Shown piece after piece: positions 20,301-30,076 of a DNA stretch of 64,000 nt (position 1 is its first letter; every line of letters begins with the position of its first letter). The stretch is taken from assembly GCA_964446585.1 (NCBI GenBank), contig CAYUPI010000022.1, forward strand, positions 1 through 64,000. Direction: 5' to 3'. The translations under genes were made by a program, and so were the position numbers. Below the pieces are notes generated by a model. It was not told the DNA's origin and did not search any database. It saw nothing but the letters and a program-made list of their open reading frames with translations. Source of the DNA: CAYUPI01 sp964446585. GTDB lineage: Bacteria > Verrucomicrobiota > Verrucomicrobiia > Limisphaerales > UBA8199.

Positions 20301-21821
20301 TTGCTCTTGAGCTCGACCACCCACCAGGTTCTGCACGCGCTCCGCGAGTACGAGTCGCCGAACGTGACATTTTTCGAGCCCGACGACTCCTGGCCGATTG
20401 TCTGGGAACGCGCGCGCGGCGTACACGTTTGGGACGTGGAGGGCAAGCGGTACCTCGATCTCACGGCGGCGTTTGGCGTGGCAGCGGCCGGCCATGCGAA
20501 TGCGCGAGTCGTCAAGGCGGGACAAAAGCAAATGGCCAGGCTGCTTCATGCCATGGGCGATGTTCACCCTCACCGGCTCAAAGCCGAGCTGGCGCGTGGG
20601 CTGAGCCGCATCACGTTCGAACGATGGGCGCATCTTACCACTGCCGCCGGAGGGCGCCCGTCCTCGGGCGCAGGGACGCACGACCGTACAGGCGGGCCGG
20701 AGTGTTCGGCGCATGGTGAACTGGCGGATCTTGCTGCGCCCGAGGACGGGCGCCCTCCGAACCTCGCGCGTCCACTGGTTGCAGAGCCAAGACGCCGACT
20801 TAAGGTCCGAGGCCCGAGCTCAGGGGCCGCGAAAACGATCTTTTGCAACTCCGGATTTGAGGCGGTCGAGGCGGCGCTGAAAACTGCGATGCTGGCCACG
20901 GGCCACCCCGGCGTGATCGCATTTGAGGGCGCATACCATGGCGTCGGCTATGGCGCGCTCAACGCCACCCACCGTGATCATTTCCGCGCCCCCTTTCTCA
21001 GCCAGTTGCGACAGTTTGGACAGTTTGTTCCGTTCCCGAAAACCAGGCCGGCGCTTGGGGCCCTGGAGGCACAAATCCGAAAACTTTTCCGCAGAGAAAA
21101 AATCGGCGCGATTCTGGTCGAGCCGATCCAGGTCCGCGGAGGAGTTCAGATTCCGCCGCCGGAGTTCTTGCCTATGCTCCGGCGTCTGTGCGAGGAGCAA
21201 AGAGCGCTGCTCATCCTGGACGAAATCTATACCGGGTTCGGCCGCACGGGAAAATGGTTCGCTTGCGAGCACTCAGGCACGGTGCCGGACGTGGTTTGTG
21301 TAGGGAAAGCCTTGACGGGCGGATTTCCGCTCTCGGCATGTGTTGGCCGGGCGGAGGTGATGGATGCGGCCTGGCCGCGCAGCACCGGAGAGGCAATTCA
21401 TACAAGCACATTCCTGGGTCATCCGGTCGGCTGCGCGATGGCGCTGGCGCAGCTCGCCGAGCTCTGTACGAAAAGCCTGATCCAGCGAAGCGCTGACTTG
21501 GGTCACGTCCTGCTTTCCGCCCTCCAAGCACTCAACCGCCAGCCTCGGACTGCTTCCGAGCAGACCAAGGGCGGACCAAAGCTTCAACTCCATGCTCGCG
21601 GCCTCGGCCTGTTGGCCGGGGTCGAGCTCCGTCTGGCGGATGGGAGACCGGCAACGGCCATCGCACTCGAAAGCACCAAACAAATGCTCCATCGCGGCTT
21701 TATCCTCCTGCCCGAGGGTGAGCATTCCAACGTCCTCGGCCTCACGCCGCCACTCACCATTACGGGAAGGCAGCTCAACTACGCTGTTCAGGCCCTGCGG
21801 GAAATCTTGGCCTCCGTTTAG
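20301..21821 (+). CDS. class III PLP aminotransferase with a repeat-derived insert
   Basis: A 506-residue aminotransferase of the acetylornithine / DAPA / glutamate-semialdehyde family. It has the N-terminal IVWERARGVHVWDVEGKRYLD, the cofactor Asp in LLILDEIYTGFGRTG, and the Schiff-base Lys in VCVGKALTGGFPLSA. It starts 6 bases after queE. Residues about 112-172 are an extra, Gly/Pro/Arg-rich segment placed just before the conserved TIFCNSGFEAVEAALK. The DNA of this segment contains a 110-bp inverted-repeat element read in frame. Amino donor and acceptor cannot be named. Whether the enzyme is active depends on whether this loop is tolerated. Confidence 0.88.
   Translation: MLLSSTTHQVLHALREYESPNVTFFEPDDSWPIVWERARGVHVWDVEGKRYLDLTAAFGVAAAGHANARVVKAGQKQMARLLHAMGDVHPHRLKAELARGLSRITFERWAHLTTAAGGRPSSGAGTHDRTGGPECSAHGELADLAAPEDGRPPNLARPLVAEPRRRLKVRGPSSGAAKTIFCNSGFEAVEAALKTAMLATGHPGVIAFEGAYHGVGYGALNATHRDHFRAPFLSQLRQFGQFVPFPKTRPALGALEAQIRKLFRREKIGAILVEPIQVRGGVQIPPPEFLPMLRRLCEEQRALLILDEIYTGFGRTGKWFACEHSGTVPDVVCVGKALTGGFPLSACVGRAEVMDAAWPRSTGEAIHTSTFLGHPVGCAMALAQLAELCTKSLIQRSADLGHVLLSALQALNRQPRTASEQTKGGPKLQLHARGLGLLAGVELRLADGRPATAIALESTKQMLHRGFILLPEGEHSNVLGLTPPLTITGRQLNYAVQALREILASV
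20649..20758. repeat. family A inverted-repeat element, copy 1 (inside a CDS)
   Basis: A perfect 25-bp inverted repeat, left arm 20649-20673 and right arm 20734-20758, encloses 60 bases. The arm core (GCGCCCGTCC then CGGGCGCAG) recurs in a second element at 45233-45341 of almost the same total length (110 against 109). Copy 1 lies in frame within the class III aminotransferase and adds codons without stops. Confidence 0.88.
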
Positions 21822-21866
21822 TGCGGCTGACCCAAACGAGGCTCCGGGCTCACGCGCCCGATAAAA

Positions 21867-21890
21867 AGCCCGTCTCACTTGAGACGGGTT
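21867..21890. terminator. bidirectional rho-independent terminator
   Basis: A 10-bp stem (left 21867-21876, right 21881-21890, one G-T pair) closes a 4-base loop. On the minus strand the stem is followed by five T, which makes it a good terminator for the secreted hypothetical gene ending at 21912. On the plus strand three T follow, so it may also stop the aminotransferase transcript. Confidence 0.8.
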
Positions 21891-21911
21891 TCCTGCCGCT
21901 AACAGGAAAGA

Positions 21912-22637
21912 TCAAGGTGGGGCGTAATCGCGTCCGCCTGGAGGCACGTTGCCGCTGGTCGCAGGAGTCACATTAGTCGGAGTTCCGGAGAGTGGAATGA
22001 AAGGCGGTCCGATGGTGGGTCCGCGCGCCAGGGAAATCGGCAGGCTGTCACCGGCGCCTTGCCCTCCCGGGGAGAGCCTGGCATCAAGAACCGCCCCGAC
22101 CGACGGCAGGTTGTTGCCGTAACTTGCCAGCACACGGTCAATTCCCGGCTGCAGGTCCGGCATCACGGTTGCCACGGCTTTCAGAACTTCACTGCCTGAA
22201 CCGGGCACGGCCTGGGCGACTGCCACGGCGATGTTTCGATAATCGTTGGGCACTGCCCGACAGACGGCTATCACGATTTTGTCGGCCGTAGCGGGCGCTA
22301 TGGCAGCGGCAGCTCGAGCAATAGCGGCGGCTTGCTTGGGTTGCTGAGCGGAGGCCACGCCGGCTGCCAGGGGCGCCATGTCCGGCACAGCCCGCGCGAT
22401 CGCGCTGACAATCAGCGGCGCGGCGGCAGGATTGATTTCCACGGCCGACTTGACGACGTCCCGGGTCACGGACTCGCGGTCACGGGCCCTGGCGTCTTTC
22501 ACCAATCCAGCGCTTTTGGCGGGCAGCTCCGCCGCAGGGACCTGGGACAGGATGCTTTTGTAGGGCGAGTCAGTCGCAGGGCAGAGTGAAGTGCCCAGCC
22601 AAACCAAACCTAGTGACACTAGCGCAATCCATTTCAT
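21912..22637 (-). CDS. secreted Ala-rich helical repeat protein
   Basis: A 241-residue exported protein with a signal peptide at 1-21 and no recognised enzyme domain. Residues 60-190 are made of repeated helices with a recurring pattern (AIARAVPD, AVCRAVPND, AVAQAVPGSG, AVATVMPD) about 30-35 residues apart, suggesting an alpha solenoid. The C-terminal 50 residues are rich in Gly, Pro and Ser. Proteins of this kind occur as conserved hypothetical proteins in Verrucomicrobia. It is a single gene between terminators. Confidence 0.7.
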   Translation of the reverse strand: MKWIALVSLGLVWLGTSLCPATDSPYKSILSQVPAAELPAKSAGLVKDARARDRESVTRDVVKSAVEINPAAAPLIVSAIARAVPDMAPLAAGVASAQQPKQAAAIARAAAAIAPATADKIVIAVCRAVPNDYRNIAVAVAQAVPGSGSEVLKAVATVMPDLQPGIDRVLASYGNNLPSVGAVLDARLSPGGQGAGDSLPISLARGPTIGPPFIPLSGTPTNVTPATSGNVPPGGRDYAPP

Positions 22638-22877
22638 AGTTCAATTGGTCGTAGATAGTGCAGAACCAAAACCCAACCTGAGCTGCTTTTAACAGCTCAC
22701 TCGCCGCTCGTCAAATAAAATTATGTGAGAAAAGGCTTGCCCGCCCATCGGCCGATAGCTTCAATTCCTCCCAATCGTAGGGACCGCAACCCGTCGAACA
22801 ACTATGCCCCTGACAATCGATTATCATCTGCAGTTCTGCAGCAAGTAGGATTTCTAACCAAAGCATAAGCGGGCGCT

Positions 22878-24476
22878 ATGATTTGGTTGCCTTTAATGGC
22901 CGGCCTGTTGGGGCTGGGGATAGTCCTGGTCTTCATCCGGGTCCTCCTCAATCATTCCGGTCGTATGCGCCTGGCGGGTCGTTCCCCGGACCTGCACCAT
23001 ACGCATAAAGCACCAGTTCCGCGCCTGGGCGGCATCGCCCTGGCCGCCGCTTTTGTCGCGATCAATCTGTTGAGCGTTCTGGTGTTTCCACGACTCGACA
23101 ACACGCGCGATCAACTTGTCATCGTAGGCACTTCGCTGGCGATGTTTGGGCTGGGTTTGAGGGACGATCTGAAGCCACTCGGCGCGAAACGAAAGCTGCT
23201 GGGCCAAGTGCTGATTGCGGTGGTGGTGTGTTGCTTCGGCATCGGGATTTCGAGTTTCAAGATTCCGTTCTCGGGCAACATTATCAGCCTGGGCAGTTGG
23301 GGAGTGCTGCTGACGATCCTGTGGCTGGTCGGCATGACCAACCTGATCAATCTCATCGACGGCGTGGACGGCCTGGCCGGCGGCATTAGCCTGATGCCGA
23401 TGGCATTGCTGGCCTACGTCGGCCATCAAAACGGCGATTTTGAATTGCTCGCTCCGGGCATGGTCGGCGCGCTGATGGGGTTTCTGTGGTTTAATTTCCC
23501 ACCGGCGCGGATTTATTTGGGAGACAGCGGCGCCTACTTTCTGGGCTTTCAAATCGGACTGCTGGCTTTGGTCAGTTCGCACAAGGGGACCGTTGTCGCC
23601 GCCCTGGTCGCGCCATTGTTCGTTCTGGCGCTGCCGATTGTGGACACCCTCCTGGCCATTCTGCGGCGCGGCCTGCGCGGTCTGCCAATCTTTCGTCCCG
23701 ATCGGAAGCACATTCATCACCGGCTGCTCGAAAGCGGGTTTTCGCGGCGAAAAGTCGTCCTGTCAATCTATGCCGTGACAGTGATCTTCCTGCTTTTGGG
23801 ACTGCTGGCGTTCGTGTCGGGCGGCCAGTTGATTCCGGCAGCGCTCGGCATCGGCGTGCTGATCCTGTTGCTCTGTGCCGGCAAGCTCGATTTTAGCCGC
23901 GAATGGTTCGCAGTCGGCCGCGTGTTGGGCAATTCCCTCGACATGCGCCAGGAGGTTCAGTACGCGCTCAGCTTGACGCGTTGGCTGGCCCTGGAGGGTG
24001 GCCGGCAACCCTCGATCGACAGCCTCTGGTCGGATCTGGTCTTTGCGACGCGGCGGCTGGGCTTTTCGACGGTGAAATTGACCCTGGCCGACGGGGCGCG
24101 CGTCTGGCAGGACCCGGCGGCCAACGGTGAAACGCACTGTTTCCGGCAGGAACTGCGGGGTGGTCGTTCCGGCCTGCTCGAACTCAAGGCTCCGGCCCGC
24201 TGGCCCGTTCAAGAAGCGAAGTCGGCGGTAGACCTCGGTTGCTTCGAAAAAAACGATCTCGCAATTCCCGCTCCAATCTCCGATCCGAATCTGTTTGAAA
24301 TCCTTAGCGAGTTAGTAGCCGAGGGCTGGCTCAAAGCGACACAAAGCTGCGAAGAGCAGGCGCAGATGCCCTTGCGTTTCAGCTCGGCATTGTTTCCCTC
24401 CCGAAAACCGCGGCGTGGGTCCCAAATCTTCGCCTACGGAAAGCAAGAAGGAAAAGCAACCACTAATCGACACTAA
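22878..24476 (+). CDS. WecA/MraY-like UDP-sugar:undecaprenyl-phosphate transferase
   Basis: A polytopic enzyme that should move a sugar-1-phosphate from a UDP-sugar to undecaprenyl phosphate, the first step of O-antigen, capsule or teichuronate-like glycans. About ten membrane segments cover residues 1-335. Family motifs are LRDDLKP (Mg-binding Asp pair), NLIDGVDGLAGG, YLGDSGAYFLG and the HIHHRLLESG loop of the WecA group. WecA proteins normally end near residue 360; here about 170 more residues follow, soluble and with beta character. The last residues (EGKATTNRH) are read from an ACTAATCGACACTAATGG intergenic-type repeat, so the tail end may be drifting. Confidence 0.88.
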   Translation: MIWLPLMAGLLGLGIVLVFIRVLLNHSGRMRLAGRSPDLHHTHKAPVPRLGGIALAAAFVAINLLSVLVFPRLDNTRDQLVIVGTSLAMFGLGLRDDLKPLGAKRKLLGQVLIAVVVCCFGIGISSFKIPFSGNIISLGSWGVLLTILWLVGMTNLINLIDGVDGLAGGISLMPMALLAYVGHQNGDFELLAPGMVGALMGFLWFNFPPARIYLGDSGAYFLGFQIGLLALVSSHKGTVVAALVAPLFVLALPIVDTLLAILRRGLRGLPIFRPDRKHIHHRLLESGFSRRKVVLSIYAVTVIFLLLGLLAFVSGGQLIPAALGIGVLILLLCAGKLDFSREWFAVGRVLGNSLDMRQEVQYALSLTRWLALEGGRQPSIDSLWSDLVFATRRLGFSTVKLTLADGARVWQDPAANGETHCFRQELRGGRSGLLELKAPARWPVQEAKSAVDLGCFEKNDLAIPAPISDPNLFEILSELVAEGWLKATQSCEEQAQMPLRFSSALFPSRKPRRGSQIFAYGKQEGKATTNRH

Positions 24477-24929
24477 TGGACCTGATGAAACTGATGGGAG
24501 TCAGCCCATGACGCGTTACCTAACCGGATTAAATTTGGGCCCCTCCAATTTTCAGCACGAACCGTTCGTCTTAAAATCGCTGTGAGTTTCGGCCCATCAG
24601 ACACGCCGGTCGCGCCGAGAATAACTCGGTGAATAACTTGGCGTTGCGTTTTCATGCCGAACATGCGAGAAAACCATTGCGCGACGAACAGCTCGCATCC
24701 AAATACCGGCGTTGAGATCACCGTGCCGGGGCTGGGATTGCTCTTAGAGCAGAATCCGCTTGCGGATAGGCCGATCTCCTTGAGCGCTCGCCGCGCCTTT
24801 TTATTTCGCCGGATCGAATTTAGGAAACGCAATGAAAAACTTAGGTTCGCGGGGAGAAAAAGCTTGACGCGACGCCTCTCTCGATGAAAATCATGCGTTT
24901 CGATCCCGTATGGTTAAGCAGAGAAATTT
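24477..24929. other. intergenic region before the RHS gene
   Basis: About 450 bases without a recognised gene. Open frames on both strands (about 78 and 119 codons) show no family features. A possible promoter for the RHS gene has TTGACG at 24864-24869 and an A/T-rich GAAAAT at 24886-24891, spacing 16; the -10 match is weak. Confidence 0.4.
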
Positions 24930-27900
24930 ATGTTGGCAGATGTGTTTAAGGCCCCGAGGTTATCAGTTCTCATTCTCCTTCCCCGATTCCTCCTCGTCCT
25001 AACGCTGGGAGTCGCTACTGGCTTCCGGGCCGGAGGCCAGACCGTCAACCGCACTTTGCCGCCTCATGCCGCGCCTCAAGTTGGACTGGTGCTTCCCGAA
25101 AATGCGACTGAAGCCGAAATCAAATCAGCGCGCATCTTTGAGGAACCGCTCGTTCCCGTAGGCCGCTCCCCCTCCGCTCACGAAAATCGCCGCTTGGCCG
25201 TCGCCTTGCGGCAGCATACCTCCCGGAGCGATCCGGATGATTTCTCGGTCCTCGAGCGATACCTCGAGGAGCAGCCGGACTCAGTGTGGGCGCCGTCCGT
25301 TGCTTTCAATTTGGCCGGCGAATACTACAACACGGGCTGGTATTCGAAATCCCTCAGAATGTGGGAACGGGCGTGGCCGTTGCTCAAACCTGCCAGCGAT
25401 CTCCATGCCAAGGCGCTCGCCGATCGTGCCGCCGGCGAATTGGCCTTCATGTATGGCCGCCTGGGGCGCATGACTGAACTCTCAGCGTTGCTCGATTCTT
25501 TGGAGGGACGGGCGTTTATCGGCTCGGCGACGGAAAAGATCGCCGGCGCCCGCGAGGGCTTGTGGACGATGCAACATCGGCCCGAAATCGCTTTCCGTTG
25601 CGGCCCCTATGCGCTCGAACGCATTCTCAACTTTACCGACCCGGCCAAAGCGGGCAGTCCCTTAATCCGCGACTCCAAATCCACCACCAACGGTTGCTCA
25701 CTGGCGCAAGTGGCGGATTTGTCGCGGCAGCTAGGCATGAATTACCAAATGGCCTTTCGCAGCAATGGCGCGGCTTTGTTGCGCCCGGCGGTCGTGAATT
25801 GGAAAGCCGGCCATTACGCGGCCATGCTCAAAGAGGAGAATGGGCGCTACCTTTTCCAAGACCCTACGTTTGGCAATGACGCCTGGATTTCCAAACGCGC
25901 GCTCGAAGCTGAAGCCAGCGGTTATTTTCTTGTTTCGGCAGGAGAATTGCCGGCCGGGTGGCGTCGTGTGGATGCGGCTGAAGGCTCTCTCGTCTTCGGC
26001 AAGGGCGCCACGACCGCGAAGGACGACACCTCGACGACGGACTGCGATCCAAAGACCTGCGGTGGAAGCGGGACGGGAATGCCAGTGGCCAGCACGCACC
26101 TGATGCTGGTCAGCCTGAATATCCAGGACCGGCCGGTCGGCTACACTCCGCCCGTTGGCCCGCCTGTGTTTCTCAGACTTACCTACAACCAGCGGGATGC
26201 CGGCCAACCCGCGGGTTTCAGCTACTCGAATCTGGGCCCGAAATGGACGTTCAACTGGCTTGCGTATATCGCCGACAATCCCAGCAGCCTCGCGGCAGAC
26301 GTGAGCTACTATACCGACGGCGGCGGCACGCTTTCATTCACGGGATTCGACAACGTCAGCCAGACCTACGCGCCGCCGGTGAAGAGCCAGGCGATGCTTC
26401 GACGCACTTCCGCTACCAGTTATGAGTTGACTACCCGGAACGGCTCCAAGCTCATTTTTGCGCAGCCCGGCAGCTTCGGCGGCACTTTCCGCCGCGTTTT
26501 CCTAACCCAGATCGTTGACCCGGCGGGCAATTTCGTCCAAATCACCTATGATAACAATTTCCGCGTCGTCGGAATTACCGACGCCATCGGGCAGGTTACC
26601 ACCCTCTCATACCAGAATCCGTCCGACAATTTGAAAATCACCAAGGTGACCGACCCTTTCGGTCGTTTCGCCACCTTCACCTACGACGCCAGCAATCGGC
26701 TGGCCCAAATCACTGATACCATCGGGATCACGTCGCAGTTCACTTACGACTCAGGGGACTTCATCCAGTCCCTCACGACCCCGTACGGGACAAACTCATT
26801 CGAGAAAGGTGAAAACGGGCCGCAGCGCTGGCTGGTCACCACGTACCCGAACGGTGAAAAAGATCGCGTGGAGTTCTACGAGTCCGGTTACATCGGGATA
26901 CCCGACAGTGATCCCGCGGCCACTGTCCCGGCGGGCATGTCGGTCGCGAACATTTATAATACCTCTCGCAACTCCTTCTTCTGGAACCGCAAGGCTTATG
27001 CAGAGGCGGCGGGCGACTACACGAAAGCCCACCTTTACCACTGGCTCCATTTCTCGGGCGGGGTGTGCAGCGGCATCCTGGAAAGCGAAAAAGCCCCGCT
27101 CGAAAATCGCGTCTGGTACAGCTACGACGGCCAGCCCAGCACCATCACTTATGGCACCACCGATCAGCCCAACGCCGTCGGCCGAGTGTTGGACGATGGC
27201 ACGACGCAACTGACTACTCTCCATTACAACTCCATGGGGATCATCACCAACCTGGTGGACCCGATGGGTCGGAGTCTGACCTACGTGTACGCGACGAATC
27301 AAACGGACCTGCTCGAAGTGCGACAGACCACCGGAGCCAACAACGATCTGCTCACACAGATTTCGTATAACGCTCAACACTTGCCGGTGGCAATTAGGAA
27401 TGCCGCTGGTCAGATGACCACCAACATCTACAACGCACGGGGCCAGTTGGTGGCCACCACCAGCCCTAATGGCGAAACCACCGCGCTCAGTTACGATCCT
27501 AATGGCTACCTGCTCGCTATCGATGGCCCGCTCCCGGGCATGAGCGACAGGCTCACCCTCTCCTACGATTCTGTGGGCCGGGTCCGCACGGTAATCGGCC
27601 CCGACGGCTACGCCATTACGAATAGTTATGATAACCTCGACCGTCTCACCAACCGCGCTTATCCCGACGGCACTTTCGAAGCCTTCACTTATGATAGATT
27701 GGACTGGGTTAAGCGACAGGACCGGCTGGGCCGCGTCACGCAATACAGCTATGATACGCTGCGGCGGCTCATCTCTGTGCAAGACCCACTCAACCGCACC
27801 GTCAATCTCCAGTACTGTGGCTGCGGGGCCCTGTCTGCCTTGGTGGACGCCTTGGGTCGGCCGACTCGCTGGGATTACGACATCCAGGGGCGCGTGACTT

Positions 27901-29879
27901 CCAAACAGTTCGCCGACGGCTCGAAAGTGCTGTTCTCCTACGAAAATGCCACCAGCCGCTTGAAGTCTGTGCGGGATGAAAAAGGGCAGGTAAAGTCCTT
28001 CACTTACTATGCCGACAACAACCTGATGCGAGTGGCCTACCCGGTGGCGCAGGTGGCCACTCCGGCGATCACTTATTCCTATGATCCCAACTACAACCGA
28101 CTCAGCTCTATGCAGGACGGAATCGGGACGACGACCTACACCTATTATCCCGCCGGCTCTTTGGGTGCGTTGCAAGTTGCGTCGGTGAGCGGGCCATGGA
28201 TAAACGATACAGTGACTTATTCCTACGATTCGCTTGGGCGAACCACCAACCGCACCATCGCTGGAATCGCGCAAACCTATGCCTACGACCCGCTGGGACG
28301 CATCACGAATATCGTTAATGCCCTGGGCAGTTTTTCCTACCTATACGATGGCGCGACTGCACGGCTGCTCGATGCGCTTTATCCCAATGGCCGTGCCACC
28401 CACTACGATTTTTTCAATAATCTGGGCGACCGCCGCTTGCAGGGGATCACTCACCGGCGGGCGGACAGCTCGGTTATCTCACGGTTCGCCTATCTCTACA
28501 ACACCGCCGGCACGATCACCAACTGGCTGCAGGAACTCGGCGGCGTGACAAATAACTGGAGCCTCGGCTATGACGCCGCGGACCAATTGACGGCCGCGCA
28601 ACTCAACCAAGGCGCCACCAATGTCAATTACACCGAAAGTTACGATCCGGCAGGCAACCGCCTCGCCGAAACCATTTCCTCGGTCGGCCGAACTTTCCAG
28701 TGCAACGCCCTAAACCAGTTGGTGTCCTCCTCGGATACCACCGTGACGAATGCGAGCTACGAGTGGGACGCCGAGCAGCGCCTGGCAGCCGTCAACCAGG
28801 GCACTAACCGCTCGGAGTTCTACTATGATGGCGCCGGTCGCAGGGTGCGGATTGTCGAGAAGCAGAATGGGGCGATTGTGGCCGAGCGCCGATTTGTTTG
28901 GTGCGGGATGGAGTTGTGCGAGGAGCGGGACTCCACCGGCGGCCTGGTGCAAAAGCGATTTTTCGTCGCGGGCGTGCAGTTACTCTCGGGGCCCGCACCA
29001 GGCAGCTATTTTTACACTCGCGATCACCTCGGCTCCTTGCGCGAGATGCACGATGCCACGGGCCTGGTCCGCGCGCGCTACGACTATGGCCTCTACGGCC
29101 AGCAGGCGAAGCTCGGTGGCGACCTGGACTCTGACTGGGGTTTTACGGGTTACTTCAGCCATCCTCAAACCGCTCTCTATCTTGCGCCGTTGAGGGCCTA
29201 CGACCCGCGCACGGCCCGCTGGCTGAGTCGCGATCCGATCGGTGAGCTTGGGGGCTTGAATCTCTACGGGTATGCCGGCAATGACCCGGTTAATCTTTAC
29301 GACCCGCTGGGCCTTTGCTTTCTCAGCCGGTTGCGCAATGCCGGCGTCGGACTTTACGCCGGAGCGGCCGGCGGTGCCGTCGGCGGTGCGGCTGTTGGAG
29401 GCACGCTCGGCTTTCTTGCAGGTGGAGTGAACGCGGTTCCTGGAGCAGTCGCTGGCGCTGCTGGGGGCGCCGTGGTAGGCGGCACCTGGGGGGCCATTTC
29501 TGGATTCTTATCGCCGTGCTCCAGTCCCGGCGATGTGGCTCTGGAGCAATTTATCTCTGGCGTGCTGTCCGGTGGCCTTGAATTCCTCCCGGGATTATCG
29601 GAGCTCGGCGTAAAAATCAAGGGTATCAATGCGGAAGCAGGAAGCTGGCTGGCAGTTTCGAGGCAAACGTTCACGAAATTCGAACGCGATATATACTCGA
29701 TTTGGGACTCGGACCTGAAACTAGCCACAGTCTTCAAGACTGCCGCCGGTCGCTATATCGAAGAGGAGCTGCCCGCCAAACTGGCAGAAGGCTCGGAGGA
29801 ATTTGGCCAGGGGATCGTGGACTGGTTAGCAGCTGACCCGTCGGACCAAAACTCGAGCACAACTCCTCGGCGCCCATAA
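24930..29879 (+). CDS. giant RHS-repeat protein with C39-like protease domain
   Basis: A 1649-residue exported protein. After a signal segment (14-34) and a helical, TPR-like region (90-200) comes a C39-like cysteine peptidase domain: Cys224 in FRCGPYALE, His295 in KAGHYAAM and Asp311 in FQDPTFG form a plausible triad. From about 390 to 1440 are RHS/YD repeats (YDPLGRITNIV, YDSLGRTTNRT). The RHS core end is typical, running from GYFSHPQT through YDPRTARWLSRDPIG to YDPLGLC. The last 190 residues are a variable tip: a Gly/Ala zipper that could enter a membrane, then about 120 unknown residues. This is the layout of a polymorphic toxin or cell-surface RHS protein. No immunity gene is evident downstream. 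Confidence 0.9.
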   Translation: MLADVFKAPRLSVLILLPRFLLVLTLGVATGFRAGGQTVNRTLPPHAAPQVGLVLPENATEAEIKSARIFEEPLVPVGRSPSAHENRRLAVALRQHTSRSDPDDFSVLERYLEEQPDSVWAPSVAFNLAGEYYNTGWYSKSLRMWERAWPLLKPASDLHAKALADRAAGELAFMYGRLGRMTELSALLDSLEGRAFIGSATEKIAGAREGLWTMQHRPEIAFRCGPYALERILNFTDPAKAGSPLIRDSKSTTNGCSLAQVADLSRQLGMNYQMAFRSNGAALLRPAVVNWKAGHYAAMLKEENGRYLFQDPTFGNDAWISKRALEAEASGYFLVSAGELPAGWRRVDAAEGSLVFGKGATTAKDDTSTTDCDPKTCGGSGTGMPVASTHLMLVSLNIQDRPVGYTPPVGPPVFLRLTYNQRDAGQPAGFSYSNLGPKWTFNWLAYIADNPSSLAADVSYYTDGGGTLSFTGFDNVSQTYAPPVKSQAMLRRTSATSYELTTRNGSKLIFAQPGSFGGTFRRVFLTQIVDPAGNFVQITYDNNFRVVGITDAIGQVTTLSYQNPSDNLKITKVTDPFGRFATFTYDASNRLAQITDTIGITSQFTYDSGDFIQSLTTPYGTNSFEKGENGPQRWLVTTYPNGEKDRVEFYESGYIGIPDSDPAATVPAGMSVANIYNTSRNSFFWNRKAYAEAAGDYTKAHLYHWLHFSGGVCSGILESEKAPLENRVWYSYDGQPSTITYGTTDQPNAVGRVLDDGTTQLTTLHYNSMGIITNLVDPMGRSLTYVYATNQTDLLEVRQTTGANNDLLTQISYNAQHLPVAIRNAAGQMTTNIYNARGQLVATTSPNGETTALSYDPNGYLLAIDGPLPGMSDRLTLSYDSVGRVRTVIGPDGYAITNSYDNLDRLTNRAYPDGTFEAFTYDRLDWVKRQDRLGRVTQYSYDTLRRLISVQDPLNRTVNLQYCGCGALSALVDALGRPTRWDYDIQGRVTSKQFADGSKVLFSYENATSRLKSVRDEKGQVKSFTYYADNNLMRVAYPVAQVATPAITYSYDPNYNRLSSMQDGIGTTTYTYYPAGSLGALQVASVSGPWINDTVTYSYDSLGRTTNRTIAGIAQTYAYDPLGRITNIVNALGSFSYLYDGATARLLDALYPNGRATHYDFFNNLGDRRLQGITHRRADSSVISRFAYLYNTAGTITNWLQELGGVTNNWSLGYDAADQLTAAQLNQGATNVNYTESYDPAGNRLAETISSVGRTFQCNALNQLVSSSDTTVTNASYEWDAEQRLAAVNQGTNRSEFYYDGAGRRVRIVEKQNGAIVAERRFVWCGMELCEERDSTGGLVQKRFFVAGVQLLSGPAPGSYFYTRDHLGSLREMHDATGLVRARYDYGLYGQQAKLGGDLDSDWGFTGYFSHPQTALYLAPLRAYDPRTARWLSRDPIGELGGLNLYGYAGNDPVNLYDPLGLCFLSRLRNAGVGLYAGAAGGAVGGAAVGGTLGFLAGGVNAVPGAVAGAAGGAVVGGTWGAISGFLSPCSSPGDVALEQFISGVLSGGLEFLPGLSELGVKIKGINAEAGSWLAVSRQTFTKFERDIYSIWDSDLKLATVFKTAAGRYIEEELPAKLAEGSEEFGQGIVDWLAADPSDQNSSTTPRRP

Positions 29880-30076
29880 ATCCCCCGCCGATTCGTATGG
29901 AAACCCACCCTCAACCTCAAAATGCGCTCGGCCTTGGGTGCGCCAGAGCCGCCGGTCCATCGCGACCATTTGTTTGCGTGAATTCGGTTCACGCCAGCGA
30001 TTCGGCGGCGCGTTCCGGCGAATTCTGCTCCGCCTTTTGGGATAGGGCCGTTGTGAGAGGAATTCACCCTGGGGCC

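Noticed and set aside
24473..24832. Minus-strand gene between the WecA-like and RHS genes
   Set aside because: The 119-codon frame has no recognised domain, signal or ribosome site and spans A/T-poor and repeat-like DNA.
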